Part shown: piece after piece, positions 10,043 to 20,085 of the stretch
Numbering within the stretch: position 1 is the first letter of the stretch
How the letters are laid out: the number at the start of each line of letters is the position of its first letter
From: an uncultured Oxalobacter sp.
GTDB lineage: Bacteria; Pseudomonadota; Gammaproteobacteria; Burkholderiales; Burkholderiaceae_D
NCBI GenBank assembly: GCA_934270705.1
Contig: CAKQQG010000003.1
Coordinates: 3,527-67,526, forward strand
Length of the DNA stretch: 64,000 nt
Reading direction: 5' to 3'
Notes under the pieces: generated by a model
Databases searched by the model: none
What the model was told of the DNA's origin: nothing
What the model saw: only the letters and a program-made list of their open reading frames with translations
Position numbers and translations under genes: made by a program

Positions 10043-10906
10043 ATGAAACTGACCTTTACCAAAATGCACGGTGCCGGAAACGACTTCATCGTACTGAACG
10101 GGTACACTCAGGATATTCACCTGACAACCGGACAGTTCCGTTTCCTGGCTGACAGACGATTCGGTATCGGCGCCGACCAGATCCTCATCGTCGAAAAATC
10201 CACAAAACCGAATGTCGATTTCCGTTACAGGATATTCAATGCCGACGGAGGTGAAGTCGAACAATGTGGCAACGGTGCCCGAGCTTTCGCACGATATGTT
10301 ACCGACTTTCACATGACAGACAGCAATCCCATTCGTGTGGAGACCAAATCCGGCATTATCGAACTGCATGTAGAAAAAGACGGCAACGTTACCGTCAACA
10401 TGGGAAAACCCGAATTCACACTGAATCGGATACCCTTCGATGCACAAGGACTGCACGGCATAAAAACCGCTGACGATACTGTCTGGCCGCTGACGATTAA
10501 AGACGAAACCGGTGCCCATGAGATCGACATATCTGTCGTTTCCATGGGCAATCCCCATGCCGTACAAATTGTTGACGACGTGGATGCCGCACCGGTTCTC
10601 AAGGATGGCCCCCTGATCGAGCACCATCCCAGATTTCCCAACCGCGTCAACGCCGGCTTCATGGAAATCATCAACAGGCATGCGATCAGACTGCGCGTAT
10701 TTGAACGTGGTGCCGGTGAAACGCTGGCATGCGGCACTGGTGCCTGTGCAGCCGTAGTAGCCGGTATTCGTCGCGGATTGCTGGATTCGCCCGTATCAGT
10801 CACTGCAAGGGGCGGAACACTGAAAATCGCATGGAACGGCGATGATGGCGATGTGATGATGTCCGGACCGGCCACCATCGTTTTTCATGGCGAAATTGAC
10901 TTGTGA
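10043..10906 (+). CDS. dapF: Diaminopimelate epimerase
   Basis: 287 aa. It interconverts LL- and meso-diaminopimelate for lysine and peptidoglycan synthesis, without a cofactor. The two catalytic cysteines are C75 ([15 protein letters not shown]) and C230 ([16 protein letters not shown]). The opening [16 protein letters not shown] is diagnostic. It follows the lipid A acyltransferase by about 100 bp on the same strand, a known Burkholderiales order (metK, lpxL, dapF). ppk2 begins 9 bp after its stop. Confidence 0.97.
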   Translation: MKLTFTKMHGAGNDFIVLNGYTQDIHLTTGQFRFLADRRFGIGADQILIVEKSTKPNVDFRYRIFNADGGEVEQCGNGARAFARYVTDFHMTDSNPIRVETKSGIIELHVEKDGNVTVNMGKPEFTLNRIPFDAQGLHGIKTADDTVWPLTIKDETGAHEIDISVVSMGNPHAVQIVDDVDAAPVLKDGPLIEHHPRFPNRVNAGFMEIINRHAIRLRVFERGAGETLACGTGACAAVVAGIRRGLLDSPVSVTARGGTLKIAWNGDDGDVMMSGPATIVFHGEIDL

Positions 10907-10915
10907 GGTAACACT

Positions 10916-11779
10916 ATGATCGACCCAGAAATCTTTCGTGTTTTGGCCAATACCGACATGCGGCTCAAAGACTGCCCCACCATCATCAAACCGTTTTACC
11001 GAACAAAAAAAGATTACCTGCAGACACTGGAAGAAAACAACAACGAAATGAGCGAACTGCAAAGCATACTCAATGCATCCGGAAAATTCGCTCTGCTGAT
11101 CATTTTCCAGGCCATGGATGCCGCCGGCAAGGATGGCGCCATCAAGCACGTCATGTCAGGCGTCAATCCGCAGGGATGTCATGTCAACAGTTTCAAGCAA
11201 CCCACCGAAAAAGAACTGAAGCACGATTTTCTGTGGCGTGCCGCCTGTGTGCTGCCGGAACGAGGAGAAATCGGCATCTTCAACCGTTCCTACTATGAAG
11301 ACGTTCTTGTAGTCAAAGTTCATCCCGAAATACTCGACAAACAGAACCTGCCGGAAATGAAGGCCGGAACAGATCTGTGGGAAGAACGCTACCAGTCCAT
11401 ACGTGATTTCGAAGCTCACCTGCACCGTAACGGCACACGCATCATCAAATTCTTTCTGCATGTCTCGAAAGAAGAACAACGCAAGCGCCTGCTGGAAAGA
11501 ATCGACATTCCCGAGAAAAACTGGAAACTCAGCCTGGCAGACTTCGAGGAACGCCAATACTGGGATCAATATATGGATGCGTTCGAGAAATGTATCCGTG
11601 CCACAACGACTGACGACTGTCCATGGTACTTCGTACCTGCGGATGATAAAAACAACGCCAGACTGATCATTTCTTCCATCATCCTGAAGACCCTGAAAGA
11701 TATGAAACTTTCATATCCCAGAGCAACGAAAAACCACTATGCCCAGCTGGAAATGCTGCGCAAGAAACTGGAAGAATAG
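10916..11779 (+). CDS. Polyphosphate kinase 2 family protein
   Basis: 287 aa. PPK2 enzymes move phosphate between polyphosphate and nucleotides. Walker A is FQAMDAAGKDG (residues 64-74), the Walker B region is FNRSYYEDVLVV, and the lid segment contains RKRLLERIDIPEKNWKLS and FEERQYWDQY. The single-domain length fits the short PPK2 classes; whether it prefers ADP, AMP or both cannot be told from sequence alone. It is 9 bp after dapF and probably co-transcribed with it. A stem-loop follows the stop. Confidence 0.9.
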   Translation: MIDPEIFRVLANTDMRLKDCPTIIKPFYRTKKDYLQTLEENNNEMSELQSILNASGKFALLIIFQAMDAAGKDGAIKHVMSGVNPQGCHVNSFKQPTEKELKHDFLWRAACVLPERGEIGIFNRSYYEDVLVVKVHPEILDKQNLPEMKAGTDLWEERYQSIRDFEAHLHRNGTRIIKFFLHVSKEEQRKRLLERIDIPEKNWKLSLADFEERQYWDQYMDAFEKCIRATTTDDCPWYFVPADDKNNARLIISSIILKTLKDMKLSYPRATKNHYAQLEMLRKKLEE

Positions 11780-11805
11780 CTCTGACACAAGCCAGCCCCC
11801 CTTTT

Positions 11806-11831
11806 CCGCCATGCAATCAACCGCATGGCGG
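11806..11831 (+). terminator. Candidate terminator hairpin after ppk2
   Basis: A 9-bp perfect stem, CCGCCATGC / GCATGGCGG, with an 8-nt loop lies 27 bp after the ppk2 stop. The following sequence has only a short, interrupted T run, so termination would be weak or factor-assisted. Confidence 0.45.
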
Positions 11832-12051
11832 GAACTACTCTTTCCACTACATTTTGCATATTTCGGCATATTTGTGCGTACCCTGCGTACCGTCCCAAAA
11901 AATTTATTGCGTGTCATTCTCAATTAAAAAAGTATGTCTGATTCTTCCTGCGCATTACACTGCATCCATCCAGCAGAAAACATAACAAATTGTTTTATAT
12001 AGATTTTCCAGATATTACTCGATACGTCCCTGAACACATATGACCGCAAGA

Positions 12052-12090
12052 CACCCAATTTTATTATCATTTTGATAACAAAATTGGGTG
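12052..12090. repeat. 39-bp imperfect palindrome upstream of ahpC
   Basis: Arms 12052-12068 (CACCCAATTTTATTATC) and 12074-12090 (GATAACAAAATTGGGTG) pair over 17 positions with one mismatch around a 5-nt ATTTT loop. No T run follows on either strand, so it does not look like an intrinsic terminator. It may be an operator or an RNA stem; function unknown. Confidence 0.7.
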
Positions 12091-12256
12091 AAAAAAGCGA
12101 TTTGCATCCTGCACAATCTTTCAAGTCGTGTTTTAATGTCACTTAACGCCATAAACGCACTGCGCAATATGGTTTACACATTGTTTTTTATGTCGCTGGC
12201 CGTTTCTTTTCATGAAAAAAGAGACCATGCGCAATTCGCACAACAAGGAGAAATAC

Positions 12257-12820
12257 ATGTCACTGATCAATACCCAAATCAAACCCTTCAAAGCCCAGGC
12301 TTACCACAATGGCCAGTTCATCACCGTTACCGACAATGATCTGAAAGGCAAATGGAGCGTCGTATTCTTCTATCCGGCTGACTTTTCCTTCGTATGTCCG
12401 ACAGAACTGGGCGATCTGGCAGATCATTACGAAGAATTCAAGAAAATGGGCGTCGAAATCTACTCCGTGTCGACCGATACGCATTTCGTGCACAAAGGCT
12501 GGCATGATGCCTCCGATACCATCAAGAAAATCCAGTTCCCGATGGTCGGCGACCCCAGTGGCAAAATCTGTCGTGACTTCAATGTCCTGATCGAGGAAGA
12601 CGGTGTGGCACTTCGTGGCACGTTCGTCATCAATCCGAAAGGTCAGATCAAATTGTATGAAGTCCACGATCTGGGTATCGGCCGTTCCGCTACCGAACTG
12701 ATCCGCAAGATTCAGGCCGCACAGTACGTTGCGACCCACAAGGGTCAGGTATGCCCAGCATCCTGGAAACCGGGCAGCGAAACGCTGGCACCGTCCCTGG
12801 ATCTGGTCGGCAAAATCTGA
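12257..12820 (+). CDS. ahpC: Alkyl hydroperoxide reductase, peroxiredoxin subunit
   Basis: 187 aa from ATG 12257 ([11 protein letters not shown]), chosen because AAGGAG lies just upstream and the length equals E. coli AhpC exactly; the upstream in-frame ATG adds 15 unrelated residues. It is a typical 2-Cys peroxiredoxin that reduces peroxides in the cytoplasm. The peroxidatic cysteine is C47 ([10 protein letters not shown]) and the resolving cysteine C166 (GQVCPASW). Its reductase ahpF follows after about 100 bp. Confidence 0.97.
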   Translation: MSLINTQIKPFKAQAYHNGQFITVTDNDLKGKWSVVFFYPADFSFVCPTELGDLADHYEEFKKMGVEIYSVSTDTHFVHKGWHDASDTIKKIQFPMVGDPSGKICRDFNVLIEEDGVALRGTFVINPKGQIKLYEVHDLGIGRSATELIRKIQAAQYVATHKGQVCPASWKPGSETLAPSLDLVGKI

Positions 12821-12921
12821 TTTCCGTTTGAGGAAGCGCTCCTGAACACCGCTTTCAGGAAGCTTCCTCGCCGTCATCCATACAGATTCACTGTGATATC
12901 CACCTAACCGGACAGTGCACC

Positions 12922-14469
12922 ATGCTCGATAACCAAGTAAAAGAACAACTGCGCAACTATTTCACCAAACTGGTCAATCCGGTTGAAATAGTCGCAGCTA
13001 CCGACAACACGGAAAAATCCCGTGAAATGACAGACCTGTTAAACGATATCGCCGGACTGTCATCCCTGATTACGGTAACCGACAAGCCGGGCAGCGACAA
13101 AAGAGCGCCCTCTTTTTCGGTCAACCGGCCAGACGGTAAAGTCAATATCCGTTTTGCCGGACTCCCTATGGGACACGAATTCACTTCGCTTATTCTGGCA
13201 TTGCTTCAGACCGGTGGTTATCCCCCGAAAGTCGAACCGGATGTCATCGAACAAATCAGAAACCTGGAAGGCACCTTCCGGTTTGAGACCTATATTTCCC
13301 TGAGCTGCCAGAACTGCCCCGAAGTCGTACAGGCACTGAATCTGATGGCCGTCATCAATCCGAACATCTCCCATGTCATGATCGACGGCGCGCTGTTCCA
13401 GGATGAAGTCAACGAACGACATATCATGGCGGTTCCGACCATTTACCTCAATGGCAAGGAATTCGGTCAGGGCCGCATGAATATCAAGGAAATTCTGGCC
13501 AAGGTCGATACCGGCAGTGCCAAACGGGAAGCGGAAAAAATCGCAGCGAAAGCTCCGTTCGACGTTCTGGTCATCGGCGGCGGTTCCGCCGCAGCGACTT
13601 CCGCCATCTATGCCGCACGCAAGGGCATCCGGACCGGCCTGATTACGGAAAATTTCGGCGGACAGATCCTGAACACGACCGACATCGAAAACATCATCGC
13701 CATCAAGAAAATCGAAGGCACGCATTTGGCGGCAGTGTATGAAGACAATGTCAGGAATCATGATATCGATGTCATGATGCCGCAACGTGCGATCGGACTG
13801 GTACCGGGCGATCTGATTGAAGTCAAACTGGAAAACGGTGCATCCGTCAAAAGCAAAACCGTCATTCTGGCAACCGGCGCCAGCTGGCGCAAGATGGAAA
13901 TTCCGGGTGAAGAAACCTATATCGGACGCGGCGTGGCCTTCTGTCCGCACTGCGATGGCCCGCTCTACAAAAACCGCAAAATCGCCGTCATCGGCGGCGG
14001 CAACTCGGCAGTCGAAGCTGCCATCGATCTGGCCGGCATCGCCGAGCATGTCACCGTCCTCGTTCGCGGAACCCGCCTGACCGCAGATACGATATTGCAG
14101 GACAAATTCTTCTCTCTGAAGAACGTCACGCTCGTCACACAGGCACGAACCGTGGAAGTGACCGGCGATGGCCAGAAAGTCAATGGACTGGTGTACAAGG
14201 ATCTGTCCACCGCCACGAACCGTACCTTGTCCGTCGCAGGCATTTTCGTTCAGATCGGCCAGGTACCCGCTACTGCATGGCTCAAGGATACGCCGATACG
14301 CCTGAACGAAAAGAACGAAATCGAAGTCGATGTCTATAACAAGACTTCCGTCGCCGGTGTTTTCGCTGCGGGAGACGTCACATCCTCACCCTACAAGCAA
14401 ATCGTGATCGCCATGGGCGATGGCGCCAAGGCAGCCCTGAGCGCTTTCGACTACCTGATCCGGCGATAA
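12922..14469 (+). CDS. ahpF: Alkyl hydroperoxide reductase, flavoprotein disulfide reductase subunit
   Basis: 515 aa. It uses NAD(P)H to re-reduce AhpC. The N-terminal tandem thioredoxin-fold domain carries the redox pair C129/C132 (LSCQNCPE). The FAD-binding site is [18 protein letters not shown], the second redox pair is C341/C344 (FCPHCDGP), and the pyridine nucleotide site is [14 protein letters not shown]. The C-terminal GVFAAGDVT motif binds FAD. It is paired with ahpC and closed by a strong terminator. Confidence 0.97.
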   Translation: MLDNQVKEQLRNYFTKLVNPVEIVAATDNTEKSREMTDLLNDIAGLSSLITVTDKPGSDKRAPSFSVNRPDGKVNIRFAGLPMGHEFTSLILALLQTGGYPPKVEPDVIEQIRNLEGTFRFETYISLSCQNCPEVVQALNLMAVINPNISHVMIDGALFQDEVNERHIMAVPTIYLNGKEFGQGRMNIKEILAKVDTGSAKREAEKIAAKAPFDVLVIGGGSAAATSAIYAARKGIRTGLITENFGGQILNTTDIENIIAIKKIEGTHLAAVYEDNVRNHDIDVMMPQRAIGLVPGDLIEVKLENGASVKSKTVILATGASWRKMEIPGEETYIGRGVAFCPHCDGPLYKNRKIAVIGGGNSAVEAAIDLAGIAEHVTVLVRGTRLTADTILQDKFFSLKNVTLVTQARTVEVTGDGQKVNGLVYKDLSTATNRTLSVAGIFVQIGQVPATAWLKDTPIRLNEKNEIEVDVYNKTSVAGVFAAGDVTSSPYKQIVIAMGDGAKAALSAFDYLIRR

Positions 14470-14484
14470 AATTCGCGCTTTTTC

Positions 14485-14513
14485 AAGGCCGTTATTGAAT
14501 AACGGCCTTTTTT
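14485..14513 (+). terminator. Terminator after ahpF
   Basis: Stem AAGGCCGTTA / TAACGGCCTT with a short loop, followed by a T run, 15 bp after the ahpF stop. Confidence 0.88.
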
Positions 14514-14574
14514 ATTGGTATCTTGTCGTATGAACGGTTTTCCGGAAAATTCCACTTTTTCTTGAACGAAACCT

Positions 14575-15402
14575 ATGGAAACAGACAAGCAAATCGAAAA
14601 AGCCGCCGAGCTGATCCGTCAAGCCGATGCCTTGCTGATCGGAGCCGGTGCCGGTATGGGCGTCGATTCGGGATTGCCTGACTTTCGGGGCAATGAGGGA
14701 TTGTGGCGAGCTTACCCGAAACTGGGGAAACACCGAATCTCTTTTGTGGAAATCGCCAACCCGAATGCCTTTGCCGACAACGCGCGACTGGCCTGGGGTT
14801 TTTACGGACATCGTCTGAACCGTTACCGTGAAACGCAACCCCATGATGGCTTCCGTATCCTGCAAAAGATGGCGGAAAAGTTACCGCACGGAGCTTTCGT
14901 GTTCACCAGCAACGTGGACGGACAATTCCAGAAGGCCGGATTCGACGAATCCCGTATCGTCGAATGCCATGGTTCCATTCATCACCTGCAATGCTGCACG
15001 CCGTGCTCCGCATCGATCTGGCCTGCCGACAAACTTTCGGTGGAAGTCGATGAGGAGAATTGCTTTCTGACTTCCCCTTTGCCGGTATGTCCCGAATGTC
15101 ATGGCATGTCACGTCCTAACATACTGATGTTCAACGACTGGGGATGGATATCCAACCGGACGGAACTGCAAATGGAACGCTTGCACAAGTGGTACCGTCA
15201 GACAAATCACCTTGTCGTCATCGAAATGGGAGCGGGCGTCCATGTTCCGACCGTCCGCCGTGCCAGCGAATCGTTCAATGCACCGATCATCCGGATCAAC
15301 CCGGACTATCCGGAAGTCCCCAAATCATCCGATATCGGGCTGGCGATGGGCGCACTTGACGCATTGCGGCTTATCGAAGCACAACTGGAAAAAACCGCAT
15401 AA
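14575..15402 (+). CDS. Sir2-family NAD-dependent protein deacylase-like protein
   Basis: 275 aa. The Rossmann NAD site is GAGAGMGVDSGLPDFRG (residues 23-39); the motif usually written TQNID reads TSNVD, and the catalytic histidine lies in VECHGS. Two Cys pairs (CCTPCS and CPECH) could bind the structural zinc. These features mark a divergent bacterial sirtuin subgroup. A lysine deacylase role is therefore likely but the acyl group and targets are unknown. thiM follows after 28 bp, suggesting co-transcription. Confidence 0.85.
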   Translation: METDKQIEKAAELIRQADALLIGAGAGMGVDSGLPDFRGNEGLWRAYPKLGKHRISFVEIANPNAFADNARLAWGFYGHRLNRYRETQPHDGFRILQKMAEKLPHGAFVFTSNVDGQFQKAGFDESRIVECHGSIHHLQCCTPCSASIWPADKLSVEVDEENCFLTSPLPVCPECHGMSRPNILMFNDWGWISNRTELQMERLHKWYRQTNHLVVIEMGAGVHVPTVRRASESFNAPIIRINPDYPEVPKSSDIGLAMGALDALRLIEAQLEKTA

Positions 15403-15430
15403 GGATCATGCATAACGACAAAGGCATTCC

Positions 15431-16288
15431 ATGACAAACGAACCTCTGCCTGGCGAAACACTCTGGGACGACGTTATCCGCGTCAGGGAAACGACTCCCC
15501 TGATTCACAACATCACGAATCTCGTCGTCATGAGTTACAACGCCAACATTCTGCTTGCACTGGGCGCGGCCCCCGTCATGGCCCATGCACTGGAAGAAGT
15601 CGCCGACATGTCCGCAATCGCCGACGCACTGGTCATCAATATCGGCACGCTGCAACCCGACTGGGTCGCTTCCATGAAACTGGCCGCCCGCACAGCCCAT
15701 ACGCACAACATTCCCGTCACACTCGATCCGGTAGGCGCAGGCGCCACCACCTACCGCAATCAGGTCGTCGAGGAAATACTCACCGAAGCACAGCCGGACA
15801 TCATCCGTGGCAATGCGTCGGAAATCATGAGCCTTGCAGGTTCGTCAGCCCCGACACGTGGTGTCGAAAGTACCGAATCATCCGATCACGCCCTGCATGC
15901 CGCGCAAAAACTGGCCACCCGAATCGGGGGTACCGTCTGTGTCTCCGGTGCGACCGATCATATCATCGATGAAAACGGCAGAATCGCCAGCCTGTCCAAC
16001 GGACATCCCTGGATGACCCGTATCACCGGCATGGGCTGCTCAGCCAGTGCAATGACAGGCGCTTTTGTCGCCGTCCAGCCCGACCGCTGGCGTGCCACGA
16101 CCGCCGCCATGGCATACATGGGCATTGCAGGAGAAATCGCGGCAGAAACAGTATTGGCTCGCGGACAAGGCGTCGGTTCCATGCAGATCGCCTTGCTCGA
16201 TACCCTGCAACTGATGAAACGTGATGACTTTCTGGCACGCATCAGACTGGTTTCGAACGACAGACTTCCGCCTCACAAGCATGCCTGA
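15431..16288 (+). CDS. thiM: Hydroxyethylthiazole kinase
   Basis: 285 aa. It phosphorylates 4-methyl-5-(2-hydroxyethyl)thiazole in thiamine salvage. Family segments are [48 protein letters not shown] and [15 protein letters not shown] (anion hole with the catalytic Cys). The C-terminus matches the trimeric ThiM fold. No thiD or thiE is adjacent, and no TPP riboswitch precedes it. It probably shares a transcript with the sirtuin-like gene upstream. Confidence 0.95.
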   Translation: MTNEPLPGETLWDDVIRVRETTPLIHNITNLVVMSYNANILLALGAAPVMAHALEEVADMSAIADALVINIGTLQPDWVASMKLAARTAHTHNIPVTLDPVGAGATTYRNQVVEEILTEAQPDIIRGNASEIMSLAGSSAPTRGVESTESSDHALHAAQKLATRIGGTVCVSGATDHIIDENGRIASLSNGHPWMTRITGMGCSASAMTGAFVAVQPDRWRATTAAMAYMGIAGEIAAETVLARGQGVGSMQIALLDTLQLMKRDDFLARIRLVSNDRLPPHKHA

Positions 16289-16322
16289 CGATATTTTCCG
16301 TCTCCGATACACCTGAAGCCAC

Positions 16323-17750
16323 TTATTCGACCCGTACTGTATAACGCAACACGGCTTCCCCAGTAGCCGGTACTGTGATATCCCATACGGCCGTCATACC
16401 ATCCCGGCGATGTGTCACATTCTCTGAAAGTATCTGCCATTTGCCGGGAACCGGTTCATGAACCTGAACGGTAACAGGACGTTTTTTTGCATTGCGCAAG
16501 CGGATCTCATAAGCACTTTCATACCGTAATGGTGCACCTGACGGTACCGGAATCCGTTCAAACCGGAGCTGTTTGCGACTTGCCGTCACGAGAAAAGACT
16601 CGCCCGGAGACAAGCTTGCCGATTCACCCACCGGCGTATGCGGCATCCTGCTTTCACCCGCAAACTGCATGTTTCCATGACGATCGGCCTGATAAAAACG
16701 CACAACACCTTGAGGTATCGGAAAACCCAGACCGTCACGGGAATCGTTTTTCCATTCCACACGCTGAACGACAGGCCAGCCCCTGCGCATCCCGGGCAGA
16801 CTGCTGCGGTAATAATAACTTTCTCCCTCGAGAACCCACTTGCGTTTCACCTTTACCGAACCTGCATTGAAAAGCGCATACTGGCATAACTGACGATCCG
16901 GCAACGTCACCTTCCCAGGCAACTCATAGCGGTAATAATCGCCCAGAACTTCGCCGGGTACTGCATTGGCGATCTGCAAGGCATCCCGCTTCAAGGCAAC
17001 CGAAGACATCATCGCTCTTTCGCCACCGGAAACGCGATTCAGATTCCCGGCCACCAGCGTTACATCGACATCCTTGAGCGACATACCGCTATTGTTGGCC
17101 AGCGTCGCCCTTCCGGCCAGGCTCATGATGTCGCTTTTTTCATCGAGCCGTGCGACATAATCAGTTCGCCAACCAATACCATGCATCAGGTAATTCAGTT
17201 CCAGCACTCCGTCATGACCTGCATGGTTTTCCCATTCGATCGTCAAAAACGGATCGTTGCCCAATCCATCCGGCAACCGGTCGAAAACCAGACGCCCCGG
17301 CATACCTGTCTCGATACGGCCACCGATTTCAAGAACCACTCCATCATGGACCGACACAACCCGTGCATTTTCTTCCGTCTCACGCCCCGTCACCGGATCG
17401 GTCCGGACGACCCGGACAGTCTTGCCCACATGCGCCGCCAGTAGCGTTCGTGGAGACAAGCGTTCATGATCATAAGCGATGCGATCGACATCGAGAAAAT
17501 GCCCTGCACCATCGAGCAACATGATCGTCTCCGGCAAAATACTGTCGCTGATACCTGAAAACCGGACCGATACATTACCGGGCGGCAACGATACTTGCCT
17601 GCGATCCCTTACCAAAGCACTGTCATGTTCATAAACCGTCAGTGACATTTCCCGCCTGTCCTTTACATCCGACGACAGCACGGCAGTCGCATGGGCAAAT
17701 GGCATCACCAGAAACAGTGCAAACCACCATGATTGCCGAAATACCTGCAT
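16323..17750 (-). CDS. DUF4139 domain-containing exported protein
   Basis: 475 aa from ATG 17750, with the signal peptide MQVFRQSWWFALFLVMPFAHA; a longer open frame upstream lacks a signal. After the signal, residues of about 30-200 form a beta-rich N-terminal region, and the rest (from GWRTDYVARLDEKSDIMSL onward) matches the DUF4139 type seen in mucoidy-inhibitor-like proteins. The function of this family is not established; the protein is probably periplasmic. It lies downstream of metY on the same strand but a terminator separates them. Confidence 0.8.
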   Translation of the reverse strand: MQVFRQSWWFALFLVMPFAHATAVLSSDVKDRREMSLTVYEHDSALVRDRRQVSLPPGNVSVRFSGISDSILPETIMLLDGAGHFLDVDRIAYDHERLSPRTLLAAHVGKTVRVVRTDPVTGRETEENARVVSVHDGVVLEIGGRIETGMPGRLVFDRLPDGLGNDPFLTIEWENHAGHDGVLELNYLMHGIGWRTDYVARLDEKSDIMSLAGRATLANNSGMSLKDVDVTLVAGNLNRVSGGERAMMSSVALKRDALQIANAVPGEVLGDYYRYELPGKVTLPDRQLCQYALFNAGSVKVKRKWVLEGESYYYRSSLPGMRRGWPVVQRVEWKNDSRDGLGFPIPQGVVRFYQADRHGNMQFAGESRMPHTPVGESASLSPGESFLVTASRKQLRFERIPVPSGAPLRYESAYEIRLRNAKKRPVTVQVHEPVPGKWQILSENVTHRRDGMTAVWDITVPATGEAVLRYTVRVE

Positions 17751-17865
17751 GAATACCCCCATTCTCCATTCCGCAAAGCAAGCCTGACAGAACTGGTCTG
17801 TCGGTTCCGGCTTTCCATTTTGCGGCACGACCTGTCAGGAAATACCGTTTTTTACGTCCGGACAC

Positions 17866-17890
17866 AAAAAAAGGCATCCTGACGGATGCC
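17866..17890 (-). terminator. Terminator after metY
   Basis: On the minus strand, GGCATCC / GGATGCC stems with loop GTCA are followed directly by seven T, 28 bp after the metY stop. Confidence 0.88.
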
Positions 17891-17917
17891 CTTTTGTCAT
17901 TACGACAGAAAACCGGA

Positions 17918-19204
17918 TCAGATCACCGACAACGCCTGATCCAGATCGGCGATCAGGTCGTCTGCATGTTCCAGCCCGATCGACAGACGGATCATATCTT
18001 CGCTGACGCCGGCTTTTTTCAACTCTTCGGCACTCAGCTGGCGATGCGTCGTCGAAGCCGAATGGGTCGCCAGCGAACGCGCATCCCCGATATTGACCAG
18101 CCGTGTGAACAACTTGAAGGCATCCAGCACTTTCGCGCCCGCTTCCCGTGCACTCATGCTGCCAGACGGTTTGACACCGAACGACAACAGGCTGGGAGCC
18201 TTGCCCTTCATATATTTCTGGAGCAATGCATGATCCGGATGATCCGGCAAAGCCGCGCAATTCACCCATGAAACCTTCGGATGGCCGTGCAGGAAACGGG
18301 CGATTGCCAGTGCATTTTCGCATGTTCTGTCCATACGCAACGGCAAGGTTTCGATACCCTGCAAAATCAGGAAAGCGTTCATCGGAGACAAGGCACCGCC
18401 CATATTGCGCAACGGAACCACTCTGGCACGCGCGATATAAGCCGCATCGCCGAATACATCCGTATAGACGACACCGTGATAGGACACATCGGGTTCATTG
18501 AGACGTCTGAATTTTTCGCGGTGTTCTTTCCATGGGAACTTGCCGCTGTCGACAATACCGCCGCCCAGACTGTTGCCATGACCGTTCATGGATTTCGTCA
18601 ATGCATGCACCACAATATCGGCACCCCATTCAAATGGACGGCACAGATACGGTGTCGGAACCGTATTGTCCACGATCAGCGGAATACCATGCGCATGCGC
18701 GATATTGGCCAGTTTTTCGATATCGGTCACGTTACCCAGCGGATTGCCGACCGATTCACAGAAAATCGCCTTGGTACGACTGTCGATACGTGCCGAAAAA
18801 TCATCCGGCAGTAGCGGATCGGCGAAACGGACTTCAATACCATATTGCGGAAAAGTATGGGCGAACAGATTGTAACTGCCGCCATAAAGCGTACTGGACG
18901 CGATGATATTGTCACCCACTTCCGTAATGGTCTGGATGGCATACGATACCGCTGTCATGCCGGATGCCAGCGCCAATGCACCGACACCGCCTTCCAGTGC
19001 AGCGACCCGTTTTTCCAGCACATCGTTGGTCGGATTCATGATACGGGTATAAATATTCCCCGGGACTTTCAGGTCGAACAGATCCGCGCCGTGCTGTGCA
19101 CTATCAAAAGCATAAGCCACGGTCTGGTAAATCGGTACCGCAACGGATTTGGTCACAGGATCCGGCGAATAGCCGGCATGAATGGCAAGCGTTTCAAATT
19201 TCAT
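17918..19204 (-). CDS. metY: O-acetylhomoserine aminocarboxypropyltransferase (sulfhydrylase)
   Basis: 428 aa from ATG 19204 (MKFETLAIHAGYSPD), the family-typical start; the frame is open further upstream into fdhD but without similarity. This PLP enzyme makes homocysteine from O-acetylhomoserine and sulfide. The PLP lysine is K204 (HALTKSMNGHGNSLGG). Length and the GIETLPLRM and GDARSLATHSASTTH segments fit MetY rather than MetB or MetC. The short upstream spacer is AT-rich and contains the dyad ACAAT/ATTGT. Its terminator is strong. Confidence 0.93.
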   Translation of the reverse strand: MKFETLAIHAGYSPDPVTKSVAVPIYQTVAYAFDSAQHGADLFDLKVPGNIYTRIMNPTNDVLEKRVAALEGGVGALALASGMTAVSYAIQTITEVGDNIIASSTLYGGSYNLFAHTFPQYGIEVRFADPLLPDDFSARIDSRTKAIFCESVGNPLGNVTDIEKLANIAHAHGIPLIVDNTVPTPYLCRPFEWGADIVVHALTKSMNGHGNSLGGGIVDSGKFPWKEHREKFRRLNEPDVSYHGVVYTDVFGDAAYIARARVVPLRNMGGALSPMNAFLILQGIETLPLRMDRTCENALAIARFLHGHPKVSWVNCAALPDHPDHALLQKYMKGKAPSLLSFGVKPSGSMSAREAGAKVLDAFKLFTRLVNIGDARSLATHSASTTHRQLSAEELKKAGVSEDMIRLSIGLEHADDLIADLDQALSVI

Positions 19205-19275
19205 GGCAATTATCCGAATGAAAATAATATAGACAATTTTATATTGTACAGACTGAGGCGGAAGCCGGTGAAAAT

Positions 19276-20076
19276 TCAGGTCAGTCTGTGCGAATGCGTA
19301 TAAACCGAGAGACCGTTTTTTCTGACAAAGCCTGCAAGCGTAATATTGGCGCGATCCGCCATACGGATCGCCAGCGCCGTCGGTGCCGATACAGCCGCCA
19401 GCATTCCGACACCCGCCATCGCGCACTTCTGGACCATTTCATAACTGGCGCGGCTCGTCACCAGCACCGCTCCACGTGCAAAATCCTTTCCCTTCGCCGC
19501 CATCGCGCCGATCATTTTATCCAGCGCATTATGCCGCCCGACATCTTCCCTGACAAAAGATACCGCACCATCCATATCGAGCCATGCAGCCGCATGTGTC
19601 GCGCCCGTTTTCATTTTCAGCATCTGCCGTTTTTCCATATCGTCAAACGCCACGCGCACGACATCGACGGCAAATACCGGCGCATTTTGCACAACTGGCA
19701 AAATGCGGACAGCCTGTGACAGGGAATCCGTTCCGCACAAACCGCATCCTGTCCTTCCCGCAAGATTGCGGCGACGCATTTTCAGATTGCCGAACGACTC
19801 GCTGGCGATCGTCAGCTCCACACGAATCCCGTTTTCGGCCTCGACGATTTCACAGTCGTAAACATCACCCGGTCCGCCGACAATCCCTTCCGTCAGAGAA
19901 AAACCCAGCGCGAAATCTTCCAGATCGGCTGGCGTCGCCAGCATCACTGCATGGGAAATCCCGTTATACACCAGCGCGACTGGCACTTCTTCCGCCACGG
20001 TATCCGATGCCCGCTCACAATTCCCCGCACGCCAGCGTACAACCGCCACATCCGACGAAACCTTATTCCCGTCCAT
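19276..20076 (-). CDS. fdhD: Formate dehydrogenase sulfurtransferase
   Basis: 266 aa. FdhD transfers sulfur from IscS to the molybdenum cofactor of formate dehydrogenase and is needed for activity. The essential CxxC is C111-C114 (GRTGCGLCGTDSL). The C-terminal half has DVGRHNALDKMIG and LVTSRASYEMVQK, both conserved. It starts 9 bp after the modE stop, so molybdate sensing and Fdh maturation share a transcript. The target is very likely the Fdh encoded 5 kb away in this window. Confidence 0.95.
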   Translation of the reverse strand: MDGNKVSSDVAVVRWRAGNCERASDTVAEEVPVALVYNGISHAVMLATPADLEDFALGFSLTEGIVGGPGDVYDCEIVEAENGIRVELTIASESFGNLKMRRRNLAGRTGCGLCGTDSLSQAVRILPVVQNAPVFAVDVVRVAFDDMEKRQMLKMKTGATHAAAWLDMDGAVSFVREDVGRHNALDKMIGAMAAKGKDFARGAVLVTSRASYEMVQKCAMAGVGMLAAVSAPTALAIRMADRANITLAGFVRKNGLSVYTHSHRLT

Positions 20077-20085
20077 ACCTTCCTC

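Larger units (their letters stand above)
11780..12256. other. Intergenic region between ppk2 and ahpC
   Basis: About 477 bp with no convincing gene. It contains a stem-loop just after ppk2, a large imperfect palindrome at 12052-12090, and AT-rich sequence. I could not assign a clear sigma-70 promoter or an OxyR site for ahpC, although one must exist here. The ribosome site AAGGAG directly precedes ahpC. Confidence 0.55.

Noticed and set aside
15380-15430. TPP riboswitch in front of thiM
   Set aside because: The gap to the sirtuin-like gene is only 28 bp and none of the conserved TPP riboswitch core (CUGAGA and ACCUGA segments) is present.
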